Source: Bryoerythrophyllum caledonicum (taxonomy: Eukaryota; Streptophyta; Bryopsida; Pottiales; Pottiaceae). Taken from it: a stretch of DNA of 64,000 nucleotides. A model generated the notes under the pieces. The model did no database searches, was not told the origin of the DNA, and saw only the letters and a program-made list of their open reading frames with translations. This document shows, piece by piece, positions 11,502 through 25,500 of this stretch (position 1 is the stretch's first letter; each line of letters begins with the position of its first letter). The stretch lies in the NCBI GenBank assembly GCA_963971425.1, contig OZ020526.1:18319173-18383172 (forward strand), given 5' to 3'. Both the position numbers and the translations under genes were made by a program.

Positions 11502-14500
11502 ATGGATGGGGAAGGAGCTTTTGAGCGAACACGCATGGAAGGAGGTTCCTGTGTACCTGCTGGTAACTTGACCCAAGACGATGAGCAGGTTAGACTTCGA
11601 CCTAAGCAGGTCCAATATGACTCTCTGTGACGAACTGCTGGCCAATATGGCTGGCGCTAACAACTGAATGTCGCTGTAGGCGATTGTGGAGTCTTTAAGC
11701 TATCCGTTAGATACTATCCCAGCTGGCCATGCAGCAGGGCGACCTCACAAGCAAAGACGCTCTCTACTCGGTAAAGTACTACTTCCCTTGACTTCATTTA
11801 GTCTTTGAAAGATGGCAATCTAGATCATGTTTCTTCTCGAAGTATGCAGGTCATTGTCTGCAGTGAGGTGCACTGTTGACTATGTGAATTGATGAGTCAA
11901 TCGAAAAACTAGCTGATATTCGGGACTTTGTTAATTTCGGACTCTATGATTGATATGTGTGGTGGTTCGAAATAGCATGTCATACTAAACCACGCGTCAT
12001 GTCTCATTGGAGGTATAGATGGCAGGGATGAGACACGGAGCAAGAATATTGACACTGGGGGTGATTCTGGTGCCACTGTCGCTTGTGAGGTTCATCAATT
12101 CCAGCGTCCGGGCGAGGTGAGCTCCACTCTGAAGTAAGTTCCACAGTAAGTGGATCGTCTTCCCTATTGAACAGAGTATTTTATGCAAGCACTCTTTGCA
12201 GCTAGGTTATGGACGTAGGCTTTGATTGCCTAGAAATAGGACCCATCCTTCATGATCTGGGGGGCCGTCTAACTATCTCTGCAACTGATGAATGTGCATG
12301 TGGCTCTGCTCTGAAACAACACATTAGCAGGAATCCTGGATGCCTTCTTCGTCAGGTTACCCCAGAGAAACAGCAGGGGCCACTGGAATTTTGGATGGCT
12401 GCGGCGGCAGACAGAATGTGCGGCGCCTCAGGTACATCCCGCACCTTTGAACGAAGCACCGCTCACTTATCACAGCTACTGATGACCGGACACGATTTCT
12501 GAAGGTCAAATTTGCACGTCTCACATCATGTGTACGTTGACAAGGAAGACGTGAGCAACAGCTACGGCATTGTTAGCTAGTGACTCAAGCCGCATGATAC
12601 ACCTTCTGTCTTTTCCTTATAAATAGGGGGCTTTGTGCAATCTCATCCCAATCTCTCCTTCCACTGATTCCTCCACAACATGTTGCAGTTCATTGCAGGT
12701 CGACGGGGTGAAACATAAGATATTCATCAGCCACTCTGGAGCACAGAAGGATTTTGCGGAGCAGCTGTGTCTAGATCTGGAAAGACGAGGGTTCCTGTGC
12801 CTATTCTTCGACCAAAGACAACACAGTCTGCCCAAGGGTAAGGATTTCGTGCCTCTCATCAAGGATGCAGCCCGACATTGTGATGTTGCTGTGATGGTAT
12901 TGTCGGAGGAGTTCTTATGTTCGAAGTGGCCCATGATAGAGCTTGCTGAGTTTCACGATGCACGACAAGCGGAAAACCCACGGATGAACATGCTGCCACT
13001 TTTCTACAAGTTGTCGGTGAAGGATCTGGATGACAGGGCCATCGAGGAACGTTGGATGCCGGTGTGGAGACAACTCGCCGATGATGACCCGAGGATCGAC
13101 GTGGGAAAATGGAGTGGTGTTGTTCGAGCGCTGCGGAAGGCAAATGGCATGGTGTTTGGTGAGAAGGGACCGTCGGAGGTGGCTTACAGGAACGATATCG
13201 TGCAGAGAATTTTCAGGCTGTCGCCTCCAGACTTGCTGTACGACAGTTCTCGGAAGATGGTTGGTTACAGTCGAGTTTGCCATGTTGGTGCTGGGGCCCA
13301 TTTTGGTTTGTTTTGTCTTGTGTAGGATGGGATTCTTGGTGTGATTGCTTGTATTGTAGGTGGATGCCGAGTTGGTTGGAGAGTTGAAGCACAACTAACA
13401 TGATGACTCCATTGCGGATGAAGCGTGGAACGTACGCATGATGTGCATGTTTGATGAGGCAGCGTGGTAGATTACCACTAGTGGTGGAGACAATGTTGTT
13501 GGAGGCCTAGGCGTGTCCATTAAGTATGTAGAGTAGTAATGAGTCTGGTGGCATTGAAAAGTTTGACGGAGATGATTGGTGTGAGGGAAGTTGTGCGGTA
13601 GACCTGTGGAATGAGTTGAGGTGTTTGACCCCGGTTGTGTGTAAACCTGTGGATTTTCATTGTGGCATGCAGACGGTGTGTGATCGATTTGTGAGAGGCA
13701 GGAGCGGAGGCCCATCATTTCTGGGCTTGTATGGAACGAGCGGAGCAGGGAAAACAACTGTGTCCAAGGCCTTGTGCGATAGGTTTTGCAGAGAGTATAT
13801 GGGTAGACTTTGCCATGTGGACTTGGGCGAGGGTCAAAGAATGGGCAAGGGTTGGGATGAGGACTTGCATGCGACGTTGAGATTGAGGCAGGTGAAGTGG
13901 ATGTTGGAGAGGTTGTGTGGTCTTGACAAGGAAGGAGTGGATAGAATCAGTGATGTGGATGAGGTAATTTGAGTTGAGCATTGCCGTTTGACATGATTTA
14001 GTTCTGTGAAATGCTTGAATAGTAGGTGATAACGATGTTCTTTTGTAGAAGCTCATTGTTGAGATGGTGTTTGTTGCAAGCTGTGTGCAAGATGTTAGAG
14101 GTGGTAGCTGAGTAGTGGTAGGGAAATATTGTTTGGCAGGGGTTGACAGAACTGCGGAGGCGCATGATGCGGGAGCCTATGTTTCTAGCCATTGACAATG
14201 TCACGAACGAGAATAGGTCGTGGATAGAAGCTCGTGATTACTTGGAAGTTGGCTTCCAGCCGGAGAGCAAAATTGTAATCACATCACGGAGCAAACAAAA
14301 TGTATGGGACTTGGTGCCTGACATGCCATTTTGTGTGGCAATGCCAAGGTTGAGTGTGTCCGAAGCTGGAGAATTGTTTTTGAGAAGTGCTGCTCCATTG
14401 ATGTCCATGTCTAGGTTGAGTGCTAAAGAGCGAAGAATTGTTGGGTTGTGCATTAAGCAATGCATGTATCACGATCCGGATCAAAGTGGAGAAGCAAGTT

Positions 14501-15923
14501 TCATTGGCGATGATGAAGTTGGGCTTCTATCCGAGGTCCAAGTGGACGAGACATTGGAAAACAGTTATCATCCTATGGCACTATCGGCGCTAGGCGATAT
14601 CTTTCGCCGGTATTTTGGCAACGGTGACATGTTGCGGTGGATGGGTTACTTGGAAGAGAAGAAGGATCCACTGTGGGATGCATGGAAATTGCCACATGGT
14701 ATGGGAGGGATTTTTGGGTTGCAGTTCCATTCATTACTATCAAGGGAGCAACTTTTGTTTCTTGATTTCTCCTTATATCTTCGAGGAGGTTATATCGGGT
14801 TTGTCGGCTCGACAATGGCTACACTTTGTATTTGGCATGAGAAGACGCGGCCAGAAATGGAGAGACGTGTAAGTACCTTTTTGATGGTTTTTGGCAAGCT
14901 TCCATGATGGTCCTAGTAAAGTGAAATTAGGTTGTTGACCTTAATACTTGGATGAGCTTGAGGGTGGAACTTATGGTGTTTGAGTAGTATATGGCTTCTG
15001 ATGTGATGGACTATGTGTTGCAGTTGCTAGATTTGGAAAGGTTTGGCATGATCTTCTTGAAATGGGATAGTGATGGTAGTATTTGGAGTATTGGTATTCA
15101 TGAAATTTATTACAGATTTGCTGAGTGGCACTTGAAAAACTAGGGAGTAAAATGGTTGAAGAATGCATATTGTGTGCGTAAATCACAAGGATCCACTTCT
15201 AATGGGAATCATGTGCCATCGGACATAGTGAGGCTACAAATGGATGGTGAATGTCTGGCAAGTGCAAGGCTGTTGGCGAGCAAGAAGATGCAAGAGTTTC
15301 ACAATGTAGAGGTGTTGGTCCTTGCTTCATGCCCTGGCGTGAGAGAGTTGAACCTCGCAGGGTTGGTGAGTTTGCGTGATTTGACGATCGATAATATGAG
15401 AAGCTTGGAGGTGGTGACCTTGAGTGGGAGTGATGGCACGGCGAAGAGTGGTGGCATTTTTGATGCATTGAAATGTGTGACATTGTGGCGTCTAGAATCG
15501 CTAGTGCATGGTCCGGACGTGAGGTTGTGTACCTCCTTGCTCGAGTATCATTTAACGAGTTGCCCAAGCATGATGAATATGGACGGGATGGAGTGCCCCC
15601 ACTTGATATAGTTGGTGCTTTATGGGTTGGTTGGGCACCAATTGGCAAGGCTACCAAATGTCAAAGCCCTGCCTTCCTTAGAGTATTTTCATGTCAGATC
15701 TTGTTGCTTGGTTGGCTTGAGTGATGTGGAGGTGTCAAGAGGAGTCACCTTAAGGGATCTTGAGAAGCCATTTTTGTGGGTGGTGGAGGAGATTGTCTTG
15801 TATCTACACACGGATTGGGTGATCAACAATTCGGGTTATGGTGTTCATAGCTTTTACTTTGATTGGCATAAGACAAGCCCAAGTGCGGAGAGGTTAAGGT
15901 TGTTTGGACGTGCCTTCAACTGA
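11502..15923 (+). pseudogene. TIR-NB-LRR copy B, disabled
   Basis: Exons equivalent to copy A: 11502-11588, 11680-11770, 12019-12116, 12699-13283, 13673-13963, 14140-14868, 15024-15923. Lengths and phases are the same. The first ATG used in A and C is followed by TAA here, so the second ATG is taken. The TIR and NB-ARC exons are open and the P-loop (GTSGAGKTT) is the most canonical of the four. The LRR exon has in-frame TAG at 15141-15143 (CAT GGG in the others) and at 15609-15611 (GAG in the others). A transcript would give about 666 aa: TIR plus NB-ARC with almost no LRR. The upstream TATA is also lost. A short TIR-NB product cannot be excluded, since such proteins exist in plants, but decay is more likely. 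Confidence 0.8.
12618..12625 (+). promoter_or_regulatory. Intragenic TATA-like box before TIR exon, copy B
   Basis: TATAAATA lies in intron 3 about 75 bp before the TIR exon. It is conserved in C (23646-23653) and D (41365-41372) but changed to TTTAGTTA in A. It could be an internal promoter. However, the first ATG downstream (ATGTTGCAG) leads to a 12-codon ORF out of frame with the TIR. Confidence 0.35.
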
Positions 15924-17462
15924 CGGCGCAATGGCGAGAGGTTCTTTGCATTGCCTTTTTATTACTTTTCACCATTGAAATCATATGACCACACATATTT
16001 TTGAACCTTCAAGAGCCTTTAGCTCTCAAAGGCCAAGACATGGTTGCGGTATAAAGTTGAAGAGATGATGTAGTCGACTTGGTTGACAAGGGTCTATCAA
16101 AGTATTTCAGTGGAAAGTCTGGCTTTTCTCATTGGGCGATGTGTCTTTAGTCTTCTAACCACGAGGGTTTGCTTTCATGTTTGCAGAGTGAGTGAGAATA
16201 ATGCTAAGGTATTTTTTTGAATTCAACTCGTCTTTTCTTGTGAATTGACATTCTAGAATAGTTGTATGCAAGTTTTGTGTGCAGATAGAGTCCTCAGTTT
16301 TTGTGAGGGAGAGGTTTAGAAGAGACACTGTGCAGAAAATCTCTCCATCTTGTAAATTCTTTTATTTTGTAAGGTATTGTATTGCCACTGGCGTGATTCA
16401 TTTGGTGTCAAACTTTTTCACTACACAAGGTCTAAGTTGATTACCTTCATGTTAAGCATAATATTAGTTCCTTTTACACCAATATTTAGAGGTAGAGAAT
16501 GGATGTAGCATATTCAAAACAATTGTGCAAGGAGTGGAGGTCTAGAAATTGCCAGTTCACGTTTTATTTGTTTGTAAACTAAATACATTTCAGAATGATA
16601 ATCCAAATGGTCAATAAGAAGGTTTACACCACATCTTGTAGTAAGAAACAAAAAGAACGATAAAAATTATGAAGATCTTTGAGTTTTATGTGGAAAAGAA
16701 GTTTTTTTGGTACCTTGCTCGACAATGTGTGACAACATGATAAAATGTTTGACTTGGGTTAATATGCTCGTTTCTACTAAAGTCAATGTTTTATTTCCAA
16801 TATTAAAGGAAATATATTACTTGCTAGTATTGAAATTTTCACATTTGATAGTGTTCTAGCAAAAGTTATTGGAGTTGCCCAATGTGCTCGCTTTTAGGAC
16901 ATTTTCCTATAAGTTGGCATAACTTTTTCATGAATTGTCGGATTGAGGTGAAAATTATACTCACACAAAGCTTTTAGTAATGTCCATCTACTTAAAAAAA
17001 TCCTAGAGGAGGATGTTGTAAATTGTCACGTAGGAACTTACCCAAACCTTTAAGAGTCCTCCGAGGGACTTTTGGGAATTTAGGGGTTAATGTTTACAAT
17101 TCACTTGTGTCTAAATGCATTGAGTTTTTGTTTTGTTTTTGTTTGCATCCATTGTTGTTATTGAGCGTTGTTACACGTAATATGTTTAAAATTTAATATA
17201 ACTATAAGTTTTGATGTCTATATTATTACGTAGTTGAAACACCATATGGAATAAGTTTAATTGGAGAATTAGTGCGATGATAATTGTAGGGAATTATGGT
17301 AGTATTTTTTAATATTGTAGAAGCTAATGAGAACTACTGTTGGATGAAATCAGGGCTTAAAGTGGATGAAATTGATATGATGGATGGAAATATGATTCAC
17401 CTAATTTTGATCCACTTCACTGGATGAAGAAAGTTAGGGTTTTGGAGGGGATGAGGGCGGAC

Positions 17463-17464
<2 letters not shown>
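15924..17464. repeat. 3' flank of copy B and dispersed repeat R1
   Basis: First the shared TNL 3' flank, then the R1 repeat in long form. From about 16340 it parallels 27365 onward closely. That alignment provides the empty site for the CACTA-like element (around 16856) and part of the duplicated SAC9-side flank. No ORF of interest. Confidence 0.5.

Positions 17465-17503
<39 letters not shown>
17465..17503 (+). repeat. (CT)n microsatellite
   Basis: An uninterrupted run of about 19 CT dinucleotides. The paralogous site near 29518 has only a short interrupted tract, so the array expanded or contracted after duplication. Confidence 0.9.
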
Positions 17504-17506
<3 letters not shown>

Positions 17507-17844
17507 TGCATTGTAGAGTTCTTGGTGTGTGGGAGAAGTAGGGTGGCTAGCAAGGAGATAGTCGTGGTTATCTTGATGCTAAGATTTGGAAGTGGAGGCC
17601 GAGTGCTTTGTAAAGGTTTGGTGAAGCAATTCAACTCTTTTGTTAACCCGTGAGTATGTCTGACACTTTGTGCCATGGCCGAATGTCTAGAAGTTAAATC
17701 TCATGGTTAGGGTGTTGTTTTAGATGTAATTGATGCTTGGATCGTGTAGATCAGGTCACATTCTACTAGACCTGATCTAAATGTAAATTTGGTTATGGGC
17801 ATTTAGGGTGGTAGAATTTTTTAATGCACTTGTCTATGGCCTAA

Positions 17845-18235
17845 GAGCATCTCCACTCCTGGCGTGGAATTTTCCACGCTAGGACGGAAAATCTTCTCCA
17901 CGCCAAGAGTGGTTTAGGATTTGGCATTTGCTTGGCTCCACCGCAAGCTCCAAATCATTTTTTCGAGAAAGACGCAAAAACCTTTAAGCTCCCGCCACCA
18001 ATGACACGGCGCCACATGTCGCCACCACTGACATGGCGCCACGTGCTGCAAGGATATGGGTGTATTGCCAACATAAAAAAATGGCACACTCCATACATCC
18101 CAGGAGATTTCTCTGTGCCATGTACCAAAACTTCTAAAATTTTATAAAGTTTCCCCGTTTTGAGGTATCGGGTGCAACTTTTTGTCCTCACAAAACTCCA
18201 AATTGGTGGTTCTCTATCTCCAGGTGGAGATGCTC
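17845..18235. mobile_element. Tourist-like (PIF/Harbinger) MITE, 391 bp
   Basis: Ends GAGCATCTCCACTCCTGG and CCAGGTGGAGATGCTC form an inverted repeat. The element is flanked by TAA (17842-17844 and 18236-18238), the 3-bp duplication usual for PIF/Harbinger. The paralogous locus at about 29898 reads GTGGCCTAAACGGTG with one TAA, a clean empty site. No coding capacity. It inserted after the 16.3-19.5 kb / 27.4-31.5 kb duplication. Confidence 0.88.
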
Positions 18236-18238
18236 TAA

Positions 18239-19499
18239 ACGGTGAGAAACCGGTCTAACAACACCAAATCTCCTACATGAAACCTAAACTAAATACATAA
18301 ACAAAACCCTAATAAGACCTAGGTTTGGGTTTAGCTCTGATTATTGCTCTATGAGCTGACTTCACCTTGGACCTTCTAAACATGTAATTCTGGACAAATT
18401 AATTTGTGATTTTACAAAAGATAAGTAAAATCTTCCCTTTAGCAAATAAGTTTACTTTTACTTAGACATGTTGATGGCTGAACACTAATATAAAATGGAC
18501 AAAATGGTTTCAATGTTTCAAGTGGTGTCACTTCTTTTCTTCAGTAGCCTATAATAATGGGCTACTTAAGCTAAAGTTTGGAACAAAGGAATTGGATCCA
18601 AATGAAACAAGAAATGTAACTATTCAGAGACAACAAATTGATACAATTTTGACCTTGACAATCAATAATTAATTTGGCCACCCTTGGCCTTCAAAACAGC
18701 CTACATGCGACGCCGCATGCTATCTATAAGAGTAAGGACTTTTTCCACATTGATGTTTTTTTACTCCTTCTCTACCCTCTCTCACATGTCTTTACTGATG
18801 TGAGATATTATTAATCCATGAACTAAATTGTGTAATTGACGAAGGCTTAGATAATTTCTTAGATTGGTTCTAATCTCTATTATTAAATTTTGTTGAATGA
18901 AAGAATTATGTACTACTCTAAATTTCAAAGACACCCATCGTTAATAAAATAAGCACATCTTCTTGAAAATATCTTAAATAATTTTTGGCAAGAGGCTTTA
19001 GAAGATATACTCCAAGAAGCATTTGAACCATGATTATTCTTTGTAGTCCATTAGAATGGATGCAATAAACATTCCTCAAGAAGAACCAATCATTGACATT
19101 TGTCGATGGTCAATGCGAAGGTAGAAACAAAGATAATGTGCTTGACGAGGACTACTCAAATTTGGAAATCTACTTAAATACTTCTTATTTGTGGATTCCA
19201 ACAACTCTTCAGTAGATTCCCAAAATCAAAACCACCTTATTCCAAGAGTGGAGAGAACAAATTACGCGCTCATGTGATAAATTTCAAGCGGTTACATTCA
19301 TACTGCACTTGATTGGAAAATAATACAAGCCATTGTGATGTCCCTTTTCTACATGTAAAAAAACAAGTAGAACTTAGCTGCCAAGAAGCAGTAGTGACTC
19401 CTGCCAATGAAAAAGCATTGTACCACCACCTGCAGCAGCCTCCAAGCCAAAACATAATCTTACCATTTGGATCATCAACACCTTCTAGGGACGCACATA
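18239..19499. other. Duplicated intergenic flank
   Basis: AT-rich non-coding sequence aligned with about 29905-31480 (minus a 234-bp insert there). No gene recognised. At 19500 it jumps to sequence matching 36405, so about 5 kb of SAC9-like 3' exons present in the other copy are missing here. Confidence 0.55.
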
Positions 19500-21020
<1,521 letters not shown>

Positions 21021-21033
21021 AATGGGCCTAAAC

Positions 21034-22204
21034 CGCATTCCAAGTTCTTTTGGCGGCCATATTACCCCGGTTTCCAGCCCCCCGAGAGGAGATGCTCCAA
21101 CCCGAGTAGGGTCTTCTTTCGCTTCATCCGACGAGAACACTGTCCACTTCTGTCGTCGGGAAAATTCAACACAAATGCGTTGGGCAGTCTCGTCACAAAT
21201 GCGAAGACGTCACAGTTCGATGAAAAGACGTCACAGCACAATTGTGAAGTCGTCAAAATCCCACACAATTCGATGCGAAGGCCTCGGGAAAATGCTGTGC
21301 GCATCTCGATTCATGGCTGTTCACAGTACCGTCTTAATTACAGACAACCACATCTGCACGGCTCACTTTCCTTCTTGCCAAGGGCTGCCGACAATTTGAC
21401 GACCTGCGCCAGATTTCAGGCCTCCTGCCTCCGACTAGCTAGATGGTATGGTAGCGATGCACGGCTACACCAGATGAGTGAGGGTATGCGGCCCTCTTAT
21501 GCGCACTTGGTGGTTGAGGTGGACGCGGCTCAGGGTTTTCTTCCCTCGTGCGTCGGCTTTCGAGGTTGTTGGTAACATCGATTGCTTTTTTCGGGCTGCA
21601 AGTTGCTTCTTTCCAGGTTGACGGTATCTTCGCTGCTGGTATGCACTACTCTGTTTGTGACTTTCAGTGTTGCCATTTGGGGTGTTCGTGAATGGATCTG
21701 TTTCAGGTTCTCCTCCAGTCGGTGGACCTGGTGCTATGGTGTGGGAGCTGGTTTCCTCTTTTGTTGATGTGGTTTTTGTTTTCTGGGTAGTTGTGAGTGA
21801 CACTGCCATTCTAGAACCCATGCTCGGGCGGTCTCTTGGGCTGTTGACATCGCTGTGGGCACTCCTGTTAATTGAGTGTCTCTATCGACACTTAACACTG
21901 AGCTGTGATTTATTGGTTTGGTCATGGGCCATTTTCAGTTCGATTTCTTCTCTCTGATGGTCACTTGCGTCATTTTCATTAGCCTCTTCCCGAATGTTTT
22001 AAGCTCATCTTCCCAAAAGCTTCCTAAATAGAAAGCCAGTCTAGCACAATTGTTGAATGATAGGACTAATTGACATTGTTTTAGAAGTCATATTCAGCGA
22101 GTAAGTGCAATAAGTAATGAGTCATAATGTATGAAGTATGGAACACGGGTGCTCGAAGGAAGAGGCTGAAGGTTTTGTTCCTTTTGCTCGTGTGAGGATG
22201 GATC
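21034..22204 (+). promoter_or_regulatory. Upstream block of TNL copy C
   Basis: Same order of motifs as copy A without the internal repeat insertion: GGCGGCCATATTACCCCGG, GACGTCAC at 21206 and 21227, then the segment leading to the TATA box. It is fused on the left to truncated SAC9 exon sequence. Confidence 0.55.
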
Positions 22205-22212
22205 TATAAAAG
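22205..22212 (+). promoter_or_regulatory. TATA box of TNL copy C
   Basis: TATAAAAG, same context as copy A, 290 bp before the first coding ATG at 22502. Confidence 0.55.
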
Positions 22213-22501
22213 GCTCTGACGAGGCTTTAACAGCTTGGAATATCCTCGTTCCCCTGGCAGTTTCAGAGCAATAAGCTACTGTCACAGATGCTTGTAGTCT
22301 CCATGTATACCGACCGACCCAGCATCATCTGGGGCGCAGGTGATGGTTGTCCGTTCGGACCAGATGAGGTTCATGCCAGCTTCACGTATGGCAAAAGCAG
22401 GGGTGATGATGCTTCTTGATCGTCTCTCATTACAGTGTTTTTGACTATCAGAACCCAGATTTGCATGTTATTCGTCAAGTTTGAGCACCCGAGAGTTGCC
22501 A

Positions 22502-25500
22502 ATGGAGGAAATGGATGGAGAAGAAGCTTTTGAGCGAACACGCATGGAAGGAGGTTCACGTGGACCTGCTGGTGACTTGACCCAAGACGATGCGCAGGTT
22601 AGACTTTCGTTCTAAGCAGGTGCAATATGACTCTCTGTGACGAACTGCTAGCCAATATGGTTAGCGCTAACATCTGAATAGCGCTAACATCTGAATGTCG
22701 TTGTAGGCGATTGTGGAGTCTTTGAGCTTTCCGTTAGATACAAGCCCAGCTGGCCATGCAGCAGGGCGACCTCACAAGCGAAAACACTCTCTACTCGGTA
22801 AAGTACCAGTTCCCTGGACTTCATTTAGTCTTTGAATGGATGGCAATCTAGATCATGTTTCTTCTCGAAGTGTGCGGGTGATGGTGTGGAGTGAGGTGCA
22901 CTGTTGACTATGTGCATTGATGAGTCAATCGAGAAACTTACTGATATGCGGAAGTTTGTAAATTTCGGATTCCATGATTATAAGTGTGGTGGTTCTATTT
23001 ATCGTGTCATATTAGAGCACATGTCATGTGTCATTGGAGGTATAGATGGCAGGGATGAGGAGCGGAGCAAGAATATTGACACTGGGGGTGGTTCTGTTGC
23101 CGCTGTTGCTTGTGGGGTTCATCAATTCCAGCGTTCGGGCGAGGTGAGCTCTAGTCTGAAGTAGGTTCCACAGTACGTAGATCGTTTTTCTTGTGAAACA
23201 GAGTATTTTATGCAAGCACTCTTTGCAGCTAGGTTATGGACGTAGGCTTTGATTGCCCAGAAATAGGACCCATCCTTCATGATATGGAGGGGCCGTCTAA
23301 CTCTCTCTCTAACTGATAAATGTGCATGTGGCTCCGCTCTGAAACGACACATTAGCAGGAATCCCAGATGCCTTCTTCGTCAGGTCACCCCAGAGAAACA
23401 GCAGGGGGCATTGGAATTTTGGATCGCTGCGGTGGCAGACAGAATGTGCAGCGCCTCAGGTACATCCCGCACCTTTGAACGGAGCACCGCTAAGTTATCA
23501 CAGCTACTGATGACTAGACACGATTACTGAAGGTCAAATTTGCTCGTCTCACATCATGCATACGTTGACGAGGAAGACTTGTGCAACAGCTACGGCATTG
23601 TTAGCTAGTGACTCACGCCGCATGCCACACCTTCAGTCTTTTCCTTATAAATAAGGCGGTTTGTGCAATCTCATCCCAATCTCCCCTTCCACTGATTCCT
23701 CCACAACATGTTGCAGTTCATTGCAGGTTGACGGGGTGAAACATAAGATATTCATCAGCCACTCTGGAGCACAGAAGGATTTTGCGGAGCAGCTGTGTCT
23801 AGATCTGGAAAGACGAGGGTTCCTGTGCCCATTCTTCGACCAGCGACAGCACAGTCTGCCCAAGGGCAAGGATTTTGTGCCTCTCATCAAGGAAGCAGCC
23901 CGACATTGTGGTGTTGCTGTGATGGTATTGTCGGAGGAGTTCTTATGTTCGAATTGGCCCATGATAGAGCTTGCTGAGTTTTACGATGCACGACAAGCGG
24001 AAAACCCGCGGATGAACATGTTGCCACTTTTCTACAAGTTGTCGGTGAAGGATCTGGATGACAGGGCCATCGAGGAACGTTGGATGCCGATGTGGAGACA
24101 ACTCGCCGATGATGACGCGAGGATCGACGTGGCAAAATGGAGTGGTGCTGTTCGAGCGCTGCGGAAGGCAAATGGCATGGTGTTTGGTGAGAAGGGACCG
24201 TCGGAGGTGGCTTACAGGAACGATATCGTGCAGAGAATTTTCAGGTTGTGGCTTCCAGACTTGCTGTACGACAGTTCTCGGAAGATGGTTGGTTACAGTC
24301 GAGTTTGCGAGGTTGGTGCTGGGGCCCATTTTGGTTTGTTTTGTATTGTGAAGGATGGGATTCTTGGTGTGATTGCTTGTATTGTAGGTGGATGCCGAGT
24401 TGGTTGGAGAGTTGAAGCAACGAGGGTGCTGGAATATTGAGCACAACTAACATGATGACCCCACTGCGGATGAAGCGTGGAACGTACGCATGATGTGCAT
24501 GTTTGATGAGGCAGCGTTGTAGATTACCACCAGTGTTGATGACAATGTTGTTGGAGGCCTAGGCGTGTCCATTGAGTATGTGTAGTGGTAATGAGTTTGG
24601 TGGCATTGAAAAGTTTGTCGGAGATGATTGGTGTGAGGGAAGTTGTGCGGTAGTCATGTGGAATGAGTTGAGGTGTTTGACCCCCATTGCGTGTAAAGCC
24701 GTGGATTTTCATTGTGGCATGTAGATGGTGTGTGATCGATTTGTGAGAGGCACGAGCGGAGGCCCATCATTTCTGGGCTTGTATGGAACAAGCGGAGGAG
24801 GGAAAACAACTGTGTCCAAGGCCTTGTGTGATAGTTTTTGCAGAGAGTATATGGGCAGAGTTTGCCATGTGGACTTGGGCGAGGGTCAAAGAATGGGCAA
24901 GGGTTGGGATGAGGACTTGCATGCGACGTTGAGATTGAGGCGGGTGAAGCGGATGTTGGAGAGGTTGTGTGGTCTTGACAAGGAGGCGGTGGATAGAATC
25001 AGTGATGTGGATGAGGTAATTTGAGTTGAGCATTGCCGTTTGACATGATTTAGTTCCGTGAAATGCTTGAATAGTAGGTGATAACGATGTGCTTTTGTAG
25101 AAGCTCATTGTTGAGATGGTGTTTGTTGCGAGCCGTGGATTTGTTTGTGAGATGTTTGAGGTGGTAGCTGAGTGGTGGTAGGGAAATGGTGTTTGGCAGG
25201 GGTTGACGGAAATGCGGAGGCACATGAAGCGGGAGCCTATGTTTCTAGCCATTGACAATGTCACGAACGAGGATAGGTCGTGGAACGAAGCTCGTGATTA
25301 CTTGGAAGTTGGCTTCCATCCGGAGAGCAAAATTGTGATCACATCACGGAGCAAACAAAATGTATGGGATTTGGTGCCTGACATGCCATTTTGTGTGGCA
25401 ATGCCAAGGTTGAGTGTGTGGGAAGCTGGAGAATTGTTTTTGAGAAGTGCTGCTCCATCAATGTCCATCTTTGGGTTGAGTGCTAAAGAACAAAGAATTG

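Noticed and set aside
12209..12502. ORF inside intron 3 (DECACGSALKQ frame), also in C and D
   Set aside because: Copy A has a stop in it and no splice-site pair places it in phase between exons 3 and 4.
12915..13394. Long minus-strand ORFs opposite the TIR exons (also 6138-6767 and 23943-24446)
   Set aside because: They are shadows of the strongly supported plus-strand TIR exon, and their lengths differ between copies.
22896..23143. Longer version of TNL exon 3 (MCIDESIEKL frame)
   Set aside because: Open only in copy C; A and B have a 1-nt insertion and D further indels. The 98-nt exon is open in all copies.
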